This document shows, in pieces, positions 28,996 through 37,271 of a stretch of DNA of 64,000 bases. Source of the stretch: Staphylococcus sp. MI 10-1553 (lineage in GTDB: Bacteria; Bacillota; Bacilli; Staphylococcales; Staphylococcaceae); NCBI RefSeq assembly GCF_010365305.1, contig NZ_CP048279.1:2542001-2606000 (forward strand), read 5' to 3'. Each line of letters opens with the position of its first letter. The first letter of the stretch is position 1. A program made the position numbers and the translations under genes. A model generated the notes under the pieces. The model did not search any database. It saw only the letters and a list, made by a program, of their open reading frames with translations, and had not been told where the DNA came from.

Positions 28996-30138
28996 ATGGA
29001 ACGACTCAAAGCATATAAATTTAGAATCTATCCAACTGAAGAACAAAAAATTTTCTTCGCTAAGTCTTTCGGTTGTGTCCGTAAGGTCTACAATCTAATG
29101 CTTGATGATCGAATGAAAGCTTATGAAGAAACTAAGAATGTTTCTTCTAAAAAAATGAAGTTCCCGACACCAGCTAAATATAAGAATGAATTTCCATTTT
29201 TGAAGGAAGTAGATAGCCTTGCCTTGGCTAATGCACAACTCAATTTAGACAAGGCATATAAGAATTTCTTTAGAGATAAATCTGTTGGATTTCCTCGGTT
29301 CAAAAGTAAGAAGAATCCCGTTCAAAGCTATACCACTAATAATCAAAATGGCACAATATCCTTGATTGATAATAAATTCATCAAAGTTCCTAAGTTGAAG
29401 TCATCAGTTAAAATAAAGCTTCATAGACAACCTAAAGGTATTATCAAATCAGCTACAATATCACGCCGTTCAAGCGGTAAATACTATGTTTCTTTATTGT
29501 GCAAAGAAGAAGTTGTCGAGTTTCCTAAAACTAATTCTGCAATTGGAATTGACCTTGGAATCACTCATTTTGCCATTTTTTCTGACGGTCAAAAGATTGA
29601 TAATAATAAGTTCACTTCGAAAATGGCACAGAAACTAAAACGTGAACAACGTAAGTTGTCGAGACGTGCCCTGTTAGCCAAAAAGAAGGGTATCAATCTC
29701 TTTGAAGCCAAAAACTACCAGAAACAAAAACAGAAAGTTGCACGACTACATGAAAAGGTAATGAATCAACGCACTGACTTTCTAAACAAGTTGAGTACAG
29801 AGATTATCAAAAATCACGATATTATCTGTATTGAAGACTTAAACACAAAAGGTATGTTGCGAAATCATAAACTGGCTAAAAGCATTTCTGATGTGTCATG
29901 GTCTAGCTTTGTGATTAAGCTACAATACAAAGCTGACTGGTATGGACGTGAAATAGTCAAGATTGATAAATGGTTTCCATCAAGTCAAGTCTGTTCAGAG
30001 TGCGGACATAATGATGGCAAGAAAAATCTCAAAATTCGAGAATGGTCTTGTCCTATTTGCCATGCTCACCATGACCGAGATATAAACGCGAGCATCAATA
30101 TTTTGACCGAAGGGCTACGAATGCAAACATTAGCTTAG
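28996..30138 (+). CDS. tnpB: TnpB RNA-guided nuclease (OrfB of IS605-type element)
   Basis: A 380-residue protein with an N-terminal HTH_OrfB domain ([13 protein letters not shown]), a RuvC nuclease with D186 (GIDLGITHF), E280 (CIEDLN) and D362 (HHDRDINAS), and a zinc ribbon C333/C336/C352/C355 between the last two. All catalytic residues are present, so it is probably active. TnpB uses an omega RNA transcribed from the element right end to cut DNA next to a short target-adjacent motif and helps keep the element in place. GAGAGGTG precedes the ATG. Confidence 0.92.
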   Translation: MERLKAYKFRIYPTEEQKIFFAKSFGCVRKVYNLMLDDRMKAYEETKNVSSKKMKFPTPAKYKNEFPFLKEVDSLALANAQLNLDKAYKNFFRDKSVGFPRFKSKKNPVQSYTTNNQNGTISLIDNKFIKVPKLKSSVKIKLHRQPKGIIKSATISRRSSGKYYVSLLCKEEVVEFPKTNSAIGIDLGITHFAIFSDGQKIDNNKFTSKMAQKLKREQRKLSRRALLAKKKGINLFEAKNYQKQKQKVARLHEKVMNQRTDFLNKLSTEIIKNHDIICIEDLNTKGMLRNHKLAKSISDVSWSSFVIKLQYKADWYGREIVKIDKWFPSSQVCSECGHNDGKKNLKIREWSCPICHAHHDRDINASINILTEGLRMQTLA

Positions 30139-30296
30139 AAAAGATCGATAACCGTAGGGTCTACGGGGATAGCTTGGTCAATAAGAGAAACCTCTGTTAG
30201 TAAAGAAATACACTTACAAGTACGCTCTATTCCCAAGAAGCTCCCACTTCAAGCGTTAAGAACCTTTAGATTTTAGCTAAGTGGTGAGTAGTTCAC
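30100..30296 (+). ncRNA. Probable omega RNA region at the element right end
   Basis: The 3' end of tnpB plus about 155 following bases carries several potential stems (CCGTAGG/TCTACGG; GAAGCTCCCACTTC) and ends at the right boundary, where the guide would begin in flanking DNA. By analogy with other TnpB elements the guide would start at about 30297. Boundaries are approximate. Confidence 0.5.
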
Positions 30297-30337
30297 AAAA
30301 GGGTAACTCTTTTACACATTAAAAATTTTTGAAGTTT

Positions 30338-30556
30338 TTATCGAAAATTGATACTGAATTTGACTCTTACAATATCATACATCTTTTTTATTAAATAAAA
30401 TTGATGCTGATCAGCCGAATTTTGTATCTCGTCCCATTTTTCATCATACAATTCACCTAAACGAAAAGTTGTCATCATCAGAATAATGATGGCTTGAATA
30501 GCAACTAATGCAAAGATGAGATACCGTATCTTTCCTACTAATTGTATATTTTTCAT
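30338..30556 (-). pseudogene. Truncated membrane protein, likely lactococcin 972-type immunity/export partner
   Basis: A 72-residue ORF beginning MKNIQLVGKIRYLIF with one strong membrane helix (IFALVAIQAIIILMMTTF) followed by a short extracytoplasmic-looking part, and ending where IS200/IS605 flanking sequence begins. Lactococcin 972-type loci usually encode a large multi-helix membrane protein (DUF1430 type) directly after the bacteriocin, beginning with such a helix. I infer that this is its N-terminus. The rest, and the ABC ATPase that usually follows, are absent. Confidence 0.5.
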
Positions 30557-30575
30557 TTATTATCACCTATTGCGC

Positions 30576-30878
30576 TTATCTACAATTCCAATAAGCTACA
30601 GCCGATCTCCATCCAACATATTGTTTTGCAACTGCTTTAACACCTGGTCTTTTCCAACCAGAAAAAGTTGAATTAGCTGTTGCCGAGTGTGTAAATCTCC
30701 CTGTTTGAACTATAGAATAACTGTAAGTAAAAAATGACCTTCCATACTCCCAGTGTATTTTGACATCATGAAATGTTGGACTTTTTACTGTCGCATCTAC
30801 AGTCGCAGGAGTAGAAATAGAAATAGAAGCTGCTAACATAAGAAAAAGTAAAAATCTTTTTATTTTCATATTTTCCAT
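30576..30878 (-). CDS. Lactococcin 972-family bacteriocin
   Basis: A 100-residue secreted protein: signal peptide MKIKRFLLFLMLAASISIS-type ending near ATVDA, then a mature domain IHWEYGRSFFTYSYSIV, FTHSATANSTFSGWKRPGVKAVA, and an aromatic end SAVAYWN. The W-x-YG, HSAT, G-x-A-x-A and Y-x-N pattern follows lactococcin 972, which blocks lipid II use at the septum. Followed 20 bases later by a truncated membrane gene, so immunity and export may be lost here. Two ATG choices nine bases apart give the same mature peptide. Confidence 0.75.
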   Translation of the reverse strand: MENMKIKRFLLFLMLAASISISTPATVDATVKSPTFHDVKIHWEYGRSFFTYSYSIVQTGRFTHSATANSTFSGWKRPGVKAVAKQYVGWRSAVAYWNCR

Positions 30879-31017
30879 CTCTAAAAATAGAATTTATAAG
30901 CGCTTACATCAACATTATACTGCATTCCTCTCTAAAGTAAATAAACATTTTATTTAGTTATAAAACATATTTTAATTCGAGCAACTTTATTGGTGGATAT
31001 CTTTGTCAAATACATAA

Positions 31018-31058
31018 AAGCCATTAATTATTCACAGAAAATGAATTTTAATGGCTTC
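31018..31058 (-). terminator. Terminator of the Cof-type phosphatase gene
   Basis: AAGCCATTAAAATTCA pairs with TGTGAATAATTAATGGCTT and ends in T4 on the minus strand, 30 bases after the stop codon. Confidence 0.75.
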
Positions 31059-31087
31059 ATCAATCATATTTACTTCTTTTTAAAATT

Positions 31088-31954
31088 TTACTCTTCTTTT
31101 CCTAATGCACGATAGATGGCTTTGGCGACACCGCTGTTTTCATTAGAATCTGTCACAAATGTCGCTAAGTCTTTCAATTCTGGCAATGCATTTTCCATCG
31201 CGACAGCCACTCCTGCACGTTCTAACATCGATTTATCATTTAAGTTATCACCCACTGCCATCGTATCCACCATATCAATACCGAGTTGTTCAGCAATAGC
31301 TTGTAATGCTAACCCTTTTTGTGCATCGATATGTGTAATTTCAATGTTACCGAGTGACGATGAGGACACAGCTAAATTACTACTTTCTGACAATTTCTTT
31401 TTCACGCGTTCAATTTTAGCTAAATCTTTGTCGTACGCTAAAACTTTCATAATCAGTTCGCCTGGTACGGATTCGATTTCGTCATAATTATCAACGACTT
31501 TCAACGTACCTAGGTCAATACGATGTTGAATATGCTTTCTAATTTTTGCTTCATCGCCTTTTTGACCAGAATGTTTCGCAATGTCTAAATATATGGCTAA
31601 GTCTTTCTCTGGGTCTTCTGTGTAAATACCAAAGTTCGTATAGACTTGATAGTACATATTTTCATCGTTTAATGTTTGGCGAATGCGTTGATACAATCCA
31701 TGGTTCAAGCTTGACGTATGGACGATATCGAAGCTTTCATCTCGCACTTCAGCACCATTCAAACAAATATACGGTACCTTTAAACCTGTAGCCATAATCG
31801 GATCGTTCGCCTCGTAAAATGCTCGTCCTGTCGCAATGACCACCGTCACGCCTTGAGACTGCGCATATTGAATCGCCTCAACATTTTCTTTTGATACTTC
31901 ATGAGCTGCATTCAACAACGTCCCATCCATATCTGTTGCTATCAGTTTAACCAT
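31088..31954 (-). CDS. Cof-type HAD phosphatase (YidA-like)
   Basis: A 288-residue HAD-IIB hydrolase. Motif I is LIATDMDGTLLN, motif II VTVVIATGRAF, motif III lysine in HIDAQKGLAL, and motif IV MAVGDNLNDKSMLERAG. The family dephosphorylates sugar phosphates, FMN or other small substrates, usually with broad specificity. The ATG at 31954 follows GAGAGGGATTGAG. An in-frame extension of 145 codons upstream overlaps tadA in another frame and is not coding. Confidence 0.88.
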   Translation of the reverse strand: MVKLIATDMDGTLLNAAHEVSKENVEAIQYAQSQGVTVVIATGRAFYEANDPIMATGLKVPYICLNGAEVRDESFDIVHTSSLNHGLYQRIRQTLNDENMYYQVYTNFGIYTEDPEKDLAIYLDIAKHSGQKGDEAKIRKHIQHRIDLGTLKVVDNYDEIESVPGELIMKVLAYDKDLAKIERVKKKLSESSNLAVSSSSLGNIEITHIDAQKGLALQAIAEQLGIDMVDTMAVGDNLNDKSMLERAGVAVAMENALPELKDLATFVTDSNENSGVAKAIYRALGKEE

Positions 31955-32118
31955 CTCAATCCCTCTCTCATTACTTTTCTTTAATTTTTTGCCTCGTTTA
32001 AAATATAATCTCATTTTAGCAAAGTTACATAGGGAAGTACCGTAAAATGAATTCATATCACGCTGTTTGTCATTCAGCAGTATAGAGACAATACGCTTTA
32101 AATGAGTAAAACGATGAC

Positions 32119-32598
<480 letters not shown>

Positions 32599-32660
32599 TT
32601 AGCCTCACTTATGTTAAAATTTTTAGTACTGGTTAAAATAAATAATATGGAGCGAAAAAT

Positions 32661-33284
32661 ATGAAAAAACCGTTTATCGCAATTGAAGGTCCGATAGGCG
32701 TTGGCAAATCTTCATTAGCACATCAGTTGAGTCAATCTTATCACTTTTATGAAGCGAAAGAAATTGTCGGTGAAAACCCTTATTTATCAGACTTCTATAC
32801 TGATATCTCAAAGTGGAGTTTTCAAACTGAGATGTTCTTTTTATGCCACCGCTACAAAGATTATCAAGACCTTGCAGAACATACAGATGGTATTGTCAGT
32901 GACTATCATATATATAAAAACAAAATATTTGCACGCAATACATTGAACGACACAGAATACGATAAATTTTCAAGAATTTATGACATTTTAACTGAAGATC
33001 TCATCTCACCGGATTTCACGATCATTTTAGATGCAGACTTAAGTGTGCTCAAACGACGGATCGCCAAACGTGATCGTAGTTTTGAAGCCCATATTCAAGA
33101 CAGTTATTTATTAAAACTTAAAGAAGACTATGCAAATTACTACAATTCTTTAAAAAATGAAGGACATGCGGTGTTGTGGATAGATACGACAAACCTTGAT
33201 TTTGTCCAAAATGAAGCAGATTATACGTATGTATTTAATCAAATTAATGAACTCATCGGAGGCCATGAACATGAATCAATATGA
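32661..33284 (+). CDS. Deoxyguanosine kinase-type deoxynucleoside kinase
   Basis: A 207-residue P-loop kinase: Walker A EGPIGVGKSSLAHQL, KWSFQTEMFFLCHRYKD, and the LID arginines RRIAKRDRSFE. It phosphorylates deoxyguanosine or related purine deoxynucleosides for salvage. GGAGCG precedes the ATG. It overlaps the next kinase gene by 14 bases. In Gram-positive bacteria such adjacent pairs form the dGK/dAK heterodimer; this one is assigned as the dGK-type partner by order and resemblance. Confidence 0.85.
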   Translation: MKKPFIAIEGPIGVGKSSLAHQLSQSYHFYEAKEIVGENPYLSDFYTDISKWSFQTEMFFLCHRYKDYQDLAEHTDGIVSDYHIYKNKIFARNTLNDTEYDKFSRIYDILTEDLISPDFTIILDADLSVLKRRIAKRDRSFEAHIQDSYLLKLKEDYANYYNSLKNEGHAVLWIDTTNLDFVQNEADYTYVFNQINELIGGHEHESI

Positions 33285-33936
33285 TATACCATCCAACGCT
33301 ATTATTACCATCGCCGGGACTGTCGGTGTAGGGAAATCTTCTTTAACACGTGCAATCGCTGAAAAACTCAATTTTAAAACATCTTATGAAAATGTCGAAC
33401 AGAACCCTTATTTAGATAAATTTTATCACGATTTCACACGTTGGAGTTTTCACCTACAAATTTACTTTTTAGCTGAACGTTTCAAAGAACAAAAGCGCAT
33501 GTTTGAATATGGCGGTGGATTTGTCCAAGACCGCTCGATTTATGAAGACGTCGATATTTTTGCGAAGATGCATGAAGAACAAGGCACAATGTCATCTGAA
33601 GATTTCCAAACGTATTCTAACCTGTTTGATGCGATGGTGTTGACGCCTTATTTCCCTAAACCTGACGTACTCATTTATCTTGAGTCAGATTATGATACAG
33701 TGATTGAGCGTATTCAAACGCGTGGCCGTCAAATGGAAATTGAAACTGATCCTGAATATTGGAAAATGTTATTCCAACGTTATGACGATTGGATCAATCA
33801 GTTCAATGCATGTCCAGTGGTCCGCGTAAATATTAAAGAATACGACTTGTTTGATGATCCTGAGTCGATTGATGTCGTATTGAAGAAAATCGAGCATGTG
33901 ATTCATACTTACAGACAAGTCGATACACGTTCGTAA
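33271..33936 (+). CDS. Deoxyadenosine kinase-type deoxynucleoside kinase
   Basis: A 221-residue kinase with Walker A AGTVGVGKSSLTRAI, RWSFHLQIYFLAERFKEQ, the QDRSIYEDVDIFAKM motif and the LID RIQTRGRQME. It would salvage deoxyadenosine or deoxycytidine. GGAGG lies 8 bases before the ATG at 33271, within the 3' end of the dGK gene, giving translational coupling and fitting a heterodimer made in equal amounts. Confidence 0.87.
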   Translation: MNQYDIPSNAIITIAGTVGVGKSSLTRAIAEKLNFKTSYENVEQNPYLDKFYHDFTRWSFHLQIYFLAERFKEQKRMFEYGGGFVQDRSIYEDVDIFAKMHEEQGTMSSEDFQTYSNLFDAMVLTPYFPKPDVLIYLESDYDTVIERIQTRGRQMEIETDPEYWKMLFQRYDDWINQFNACPVVRVNIKEYDLFDDPESIDVVLKKIEHVIHTYRQVDTRS

Positions 33937-34014
33937 AATTTGGGTGAACGCATCACTGAAAAACATCATTAAATTTGTTCTTGATAAATTACACGCTGAG
34001 GCTCGCGTTCCTAG

Positions 34015-34212
34015 GCGGCTCACTTCAACTAAATTCGGCTTAATTAAAGTGTACATGAGGTGGAAGCCGAATTGGATTTTCGGGAGCAGTACAGAAATCT
34101 CATTTGCAACAAAGATTTCGTAGTACTGCCCCCGCAAGACTGACTAGACTTCTCAAAAGTACAAACATTGAGAAGTCAGACAGCTACTGCGATAAACAGT
34201 AGTCGCTGTTAA
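34015..34212. repeat. Multi-hairpin intergenic repeat, copy 2
   Basis: Second copy of the repeat at 20950-21141. Here the first stem is perfect (ATTCGGCTT with AAGCCGAAT), followed by the CGGGAGCAGTAC/GTACTGCCCC stem and GACTTCTCAA/TTGAGAAGTC. The CAACAAAGATTTC and CAGACAGCTACTGCGATAAACAG blocks are identical or nearly so in both copies. Confidence 0.75.
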
Positions 34213-34402
34213 ACATCATAAATCGTGTTTTAGTTTTTGTTTTATGCCTCAGGAGTCTCGCCTCGCTTTGTAATCCGCTATTCTACAGTCCCATATTGAG
34301 GTCTCGTAGCTTTATCAATTTAAACACTTTTATAATTAAATATGTTAGAAAGATGAAATATCATCTTACTTTTATTTCATCAATGACTCAAATCGCAAAA
34401 TG

Positions 34403-34430
34403 AACAGGCTGGAAGATTTTCCGGCCTGTT
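34403..34430. terminator. Hairpin terminator between dAK and HAD phosphatase genes
   Basis: AACAGGC-x-GGAA pairs with TTCC-x-GCCTGTT. It lies between converging genes and could serve either strand. Confidence 0.55.
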
Positions 34431-34500
34431 GTCTTGATGGGTATGATTTGAATGATCATGTCACTACTACTTACGAAATGAAAGTGTAGCTTTTCCTACA

Positions 34501-35199
34501 TCATTTCACTTTGGATAACACATTTTCTAACAAGCCGACATGGTCAATGACGACATCTGCCGCTTCAAACTTTGCCTCTTGTCCTAATCCTGTACGGACG
34601 CCTACATTCAGCGCACTTCTCATATTTTTACCGGTCAACATATCATTATCCGTATCGCCCACCATAATCACATCTTCACCACGCACACCGCGCTCCCATA
34701 ATGGCTGAAGCAAACGAATATCTGGTTTCTCATACTGTCCATCATTCGTTGAGATCACCATATCAAATACATCCGTTAATTGCGTTTGTTCCAAAAATTG
34801 TGTCACACCTGTATGATTGTCACTTGTCACAATACCTAACGCGTAACCTTGCGCCTTTAAACGTTGCACTAATGACGCTACACCTTCATACAATTCAATT
34901 TCAGGGACACGTTGACTGATGAGCGTTTGACTTCGTTGCGCAATCCATTCTGCCATCTCTACTTCGGAAAACTGTTGGAAAATCGCAATCAAATCTTTCA
35001 ATGTTCCCCCGTTCATCACACTATCCTTCTCAAATCGACCGTCTTTAATGCCAATCGCACGATACACCGCTTGTCGATGCTCAAGTTGGAAATGGTCACA
35101 TACATCATCGACCAGTTGAATTCCAATTTTCGTCCAACTTTCATCAAATTGAATTAATGTCCCATCTTTATCAAATAAAATCCACTTGTTTGAATTCAT
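34501..35199 (-). CDS. HAD-family phosphatase, phosphoglycolate-phosphatase-like
   Basis: A 232-residue HAD-IA hydrolase: WILFDKDGTLIQFDESW (motif I), LGIVTSDNHTGVTQFLEQ (motif II), DGQYEKPDIRLL (motif III lysine) and VIMVGDTDNDMLTGKN (motif IV). The cap domain and length fit the Gph/PGP group. GGAGGTATATGA precedes the ATG. Substrate cannot be told from sequence. Last clear chromosomal core gene before the prophage. Confidence 0.82.
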   Translation of the reverse strand: MNSNKWILFDKDGTLIQFDESWTKIGIQLVDDVCDHFQLEHRQAVYRAIGIKDGRFEKDSVMNGGTLKDLIAIFQQFSEVEMAEWIAQRSQTLISQRVPEIELYEGVASLVQRLKAQGYALGIVTSDNHTGVTQFLEQTQLTDVFDMVISTNDGQYEKPDIRLLQPLWERGVRGEDVIMVGDTDNDMLTGKNMRSALNVGVRTGLGQEAKFEAADVVIDHVGLLENVLSKVK

Positions 35200-35301
35200 T
35201 CATATACCTCCGTTCATCTTATTTCTATAATCACCGAATATTAAACAACACCCGTTCCTTTCCCTACAACAAAACAGGTAACCATAACATCCCCATATCA
35301 A

Positions 35302-35345
35302 ACTGAGACTTTCGTCATCCATCGCGAAACGTCTCGGTTTTTTTA
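35302..35345 (+). terminator. Plus-strand terminator without an obvious gene
   Basis: CTGAGACTTTCG pairs with CGAAACGTCTCGG (imperfect) and is followed by T7 on the plus strand. The nearest upstream plus-strand gene is 1.3 kb away, so the gene it served may be lost, or an sRNA may end here. Confidence 0.45.
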
Positions 35346-35460
35346 TATGGATCAAATGCCTTGCGCGTCATAAAGCACTGCTTAAAACGGCGCTCCGTCA
35401 AATAAAAAATACAAGCGGACTTTTCCCATCAAGTTGTGACGCTTTCCTAGCATATCAGTA

Positions 35461-35495
35461 AAAAACTAGAAACCCTTCATATCAGGATTTCTAGC
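35461..35495 (-). terminator. Terminator of the truncated RHH gene
   Basis: GCTAGAAATCCT pairs with AGGGTTTCTAG and is followed by T6 on the minus strand, 23 bases after the RHH stop codon. Confidence 0.7.
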
Positions 35496-35517
35496 TTTTG
35501 ATTTTTATTAATTCAAC

Positions 35518-35826
35518 TCAATTAAGACGATGTGAAACTTTATTTTCAAATTCTTCATGAAAGTTATTATATAAACCAGATTGCAATAAAACTATAATGG
35601 CAGTATTTTTACTAACATTTTCTCGTTGCATATATTTATTTAATTGCTTATCTATATGGGATGGTAGACGTAATGTGAGTCTTGTTTGTTCTTCAGTTTT
35701 TTTAGTAATTGGTTCTGGTATAGGTGTACCTACATTTAAATTCGCTTCAAACCAATCTTTTTTTATTGTTAAAAGATCATTTACAGCTTTTATTTCTGAA
35801 TCACCACTACCAACAAGGGAAAAACC
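35518..35826 (-). pseudogene. 5'-truncated ribbon-helix-helix protein
   Basis: An open frame without start codon reads FSLVGSGDSEIKAVNDLL, then an acidic linker and a RHH-like DNA-binding segment TRLTLRLPSHIDKQLNKYM with SKNTAIIVLLQSGL, ending at 35518. In frame, a TGA lies at 35829-35827 and no start codon precedes the conserved part. The upstream DNA changes to phage-end sequence, so the N-terminus was probably cut off by prophage insertion. Family: Arc/CopG/HicB-like regulators. Confidence 0.55.
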
Positions 35827-35900
35827 TCATCTTGTGTTTAGTATTGAAATGGCGTGATTATCGCATTTTCAACGCTTTAACTTTGTGACTAAACTAGACA
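35815..35900. other. Probable prophage left attachment region (attL)
   Basis: The RHH frame ends abruptly near 35826, and the following bases contain repeated GACTAAA/GACAAAA-type arm motifs (TGTGACTAAACTAGAC, AATAGACTAAATTGAC) like those next to tyrosine-integrase attachment cores. The right end is outside the window, so the core cannot be fixed. Confidence 0.4.
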
Positions 35901-35934
35901 AAAATAGACTAAATTGACACGCGTTTGACACTTT

Positions 35935-35964
35935 CACCCCACCTATTGCAGGCGGGGTGTTTTT
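35935..35964 (+). terminator. Hairpin terminator at the prophage left end
   Basis: CACCCCACC pairs with GGCGGGGTG and is followed by T5 on the plus strand. It could insulate the prophage from flanking transcription. Confidence 0.6.
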
Positions 35965-36163
35965 ATCCGTTATCTTTTTCGAGTTGTTTTTGATAGTTGT
36001 ATAAGGCGATACCTTTTTCGAAACTCAACTTTTCTACAGTTCTTTCCCCACGTCTTATTCTTCTAATAGAAGAAGCGTCAACACCTGTGTTCTTTTCAAT
36101 TGTAGTTGCATCAATATTTGAATCAATTAATTTTTTTACTGTTTGAATTATCATATAAAACAT
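35963..36163 (-). CDS. Small HTH-like phage protein
   Basis: A 66-residue protein: IIQTVKKLIDSNIDATTIEKNTGVDASSIRRIRRGERTVEKLSFEKGIALYNYQKQLEKDNG. The middle fits a short helix-turn-helix (TTIEKNTGVDASSIRRIRRGE). It sits at the lysis-side end of the prophage, where accessory or late regulatory genes lie. No start-site preference is clear; MFYM and MII starts are both possible. Function unknown. Confidence 0.6.
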   Translation of the reverse strand: MFYMIIQTVKKLIDSNIDATTIEKNTGVDASSIRRIRRGERTVEKLSFEKGIALYNYQKQLEKDNG

Positions 36164-36189
36164 GGATAGGCTATTGATTAATTACTTTG

Positions 36190-36282
36190 TTATAAAAAGA
36201 ATAGAATGTATACAGCAAATGCTAGAGCTAAGATGCCAATTGTATAATTTAATACAATTTTAAATTTCGTAAGATTTGTCAT
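36190..36282 (-). CDS. 30-residue single-helix membrane peptide
   Basis: Begins MTNLTKFKIVLNYTIG and ends AVYILFFL: a basic N-terminus and one membrane helix filling the rest. GAGGTGACTAAT lies just before the ATG, a strong ribosome site, which argues it is real despite its size. It follows another small membrane peptide gene. Could be a lysis accessory, a superinfection factor or a toxin-like peptide; unproven. Confidence 0.55.
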   Translation of the reverse strand: MTNLTKFKIVLNYTIGILALAFAVYILFFL

Positions 36283-36301
36283 ATTAGTCACCTCGTTTTA
36301 T

Positions 36302-36336
36302 ACTATGAGGGAGGGAATTAAATCCCCCACCATAGT
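36302..36336 (-). terminator. Hairpin overlapping the end of the 41-residue ORF
   Basis: ACTATG pairs with CATAGT and the inner GGGA with TCCC. The stem covers the last codons and stop of the 41-residue gene, without a strong T run; it may attenuate or protect the transcript. Confidence 0.45.
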
Positions 36337-36443
36337 TTGATTATTGAAGCAAGTGTTGCAATCCCCAAGCAGTAGTTTCGAAAGGTATTGCTTTTGGATT
36401 CTGCAATTCTTGCTTCTATTTCTTGCCGTTGTAGCCTATCCAT
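36318..36443 (-). CDS. 41-residue phage peptide with C-terminal membrane segment
   Basis: Begins MDRLQRQEIEARIAESKSN and ends YCLGIATLASIIKLWWGI: a charged helix followed by one hydrophobic segment. GGGAGGTGATAAC gives a near-perfect ribosome site for the ATG at 36443, so longer upstream starts are rejected. Together with the 30-residue peptide it forms a pair of small membrane proteins in the phage accessory region. Function unknown. Confidence 0.6.
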   Translation of the reverse strand: MDRLQRQEIEARIAESKSNTFRNYCLGIATLASIIKLWWGI

Positions 36444-36529
36444 GTTATCACCTCCCTTACTACACTTATCATTATACAGGACAATCGTCCTTTTTACAAC
36501 CCCTATCACTAACTTTTTTTAATTTTTAC

Positions 36530-36562
36530 GCAAAAAATACCACACCGGTTAGGGTGTGGTGG
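36530..36562 (-). terminator. Terminator upstream of the small-peptide genes
   Basis: CCACACC and GGTGTGG form a strong stem followed by ATTTTTTG on the minus strand. It ends the two-gene accessory unit transcribed from 38265. Confidence 0.8.
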
Positions 36563-36722
36563 GCGATTACTTAAACTTTCAAATAAGTATTCAATGCTTG
36601 TAACGTTTGGTTTTTCTCATATTAATAACAGCGAAAATTTTTACTTAGCTGAAAAAAATTAATTTTCCATTGCAACACAGGGCGTTTATCAGCATTAAAA
36701 AAACGCTACTTGTATATGGTAT

Positions 36723-37250
36723 TCACTCATTTTTTCTGGTCAATAGGTCTTCAATATTTTTTATTTTTTCATATATCTTTTTGTTATAGTCGATACTTTC
36801 TTGTTTTGTAATTTTTTTAGTAAAAATGTCGTAAACTAACCAAAATATGACAAATACAACAACTCTGATAAATGAAATGAACATTAAGATTAGTAAAAAG
36901 CAATTTAAAATATCGAACTCATATAAAATGCCGTCTAATAAAAAATTTAATATATATAAAAACGAACATATCAATCCGACAACTAAATATCTCATAGAAA
37001 TCAAATAGTTCTTATTACTTAATTTATCCAACCCTCCACCATCAATAAAAGTTGGGTACATCAATATTAATGAAATATACATTCCGATAAATATAGAATC
37101 AATATTTAATATCATATCATTTTTCTTTTCAATGACGTTTTTCAAAAAATTAACTATCGCATTATCTAAACCAAAAATCACAATAATCAATATATATACT
37201 ACAACAGTTATAGCAACGAGATATTTTTCTATAAAGGTTAAAATTTTCAT
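36723..37250 (-). CDS. Four-helix membrane protein, second gene of phage accessory pair
   Basis: A 175-residue protein with about four membrane helices (12-34, 45-65, 80-100, 108-135) and a charged C-terminal tail (KKITKQESIDYNKKIYEKIKNIEDLLTRKNE) that may form a coiled coil. AGAGGTATTTAA precedes the ATG. It begins 21 bases after the 319-residue soluble protein gene and shares its transcription unit. I do not recognise a named family. The soluble-plus-membrane arrangement is like known phage-defence or exclusion modules (for example KwaA plus KwaB) but sequence similarity to them is not evident. Confidence 0.65.
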   Translation of the reverse strand: MKILTFIEKYLVAITVVVYILIIVIFGLDNAIVNFLKNVIEKKNDMILNIDSIFIGMYISLILMYPTFIDGGGLDKLSNKNYLISMRYLVVGLICSFLYILNFLLDGILYEFDILNCFLLILMFISFIRVVVFVIFWLVYDIFTKKITKQESIDYNKKIYEKIKNIEDLLTRKNE

Positions 37251-37271
37251 TTAAATACCTCTTCTATTTTT

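Larger units (their letters stand above)
28420..30296 (+). mobile_element. IS200/IS605-family element (tnpA + tnpB)
   Basis: A left-end hairpin (CCCATC paired with GGTGGG, 28434-28452) precedes tnpA and tnpB, and a structured right end stops at about 30296 (GTAGTTCAC). There are no terminal inverted repeats, as expected for single-strand transposition. Both genes are open, so the element may be active. The exact left cleavage site is not certain. Confidence 0.75.
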
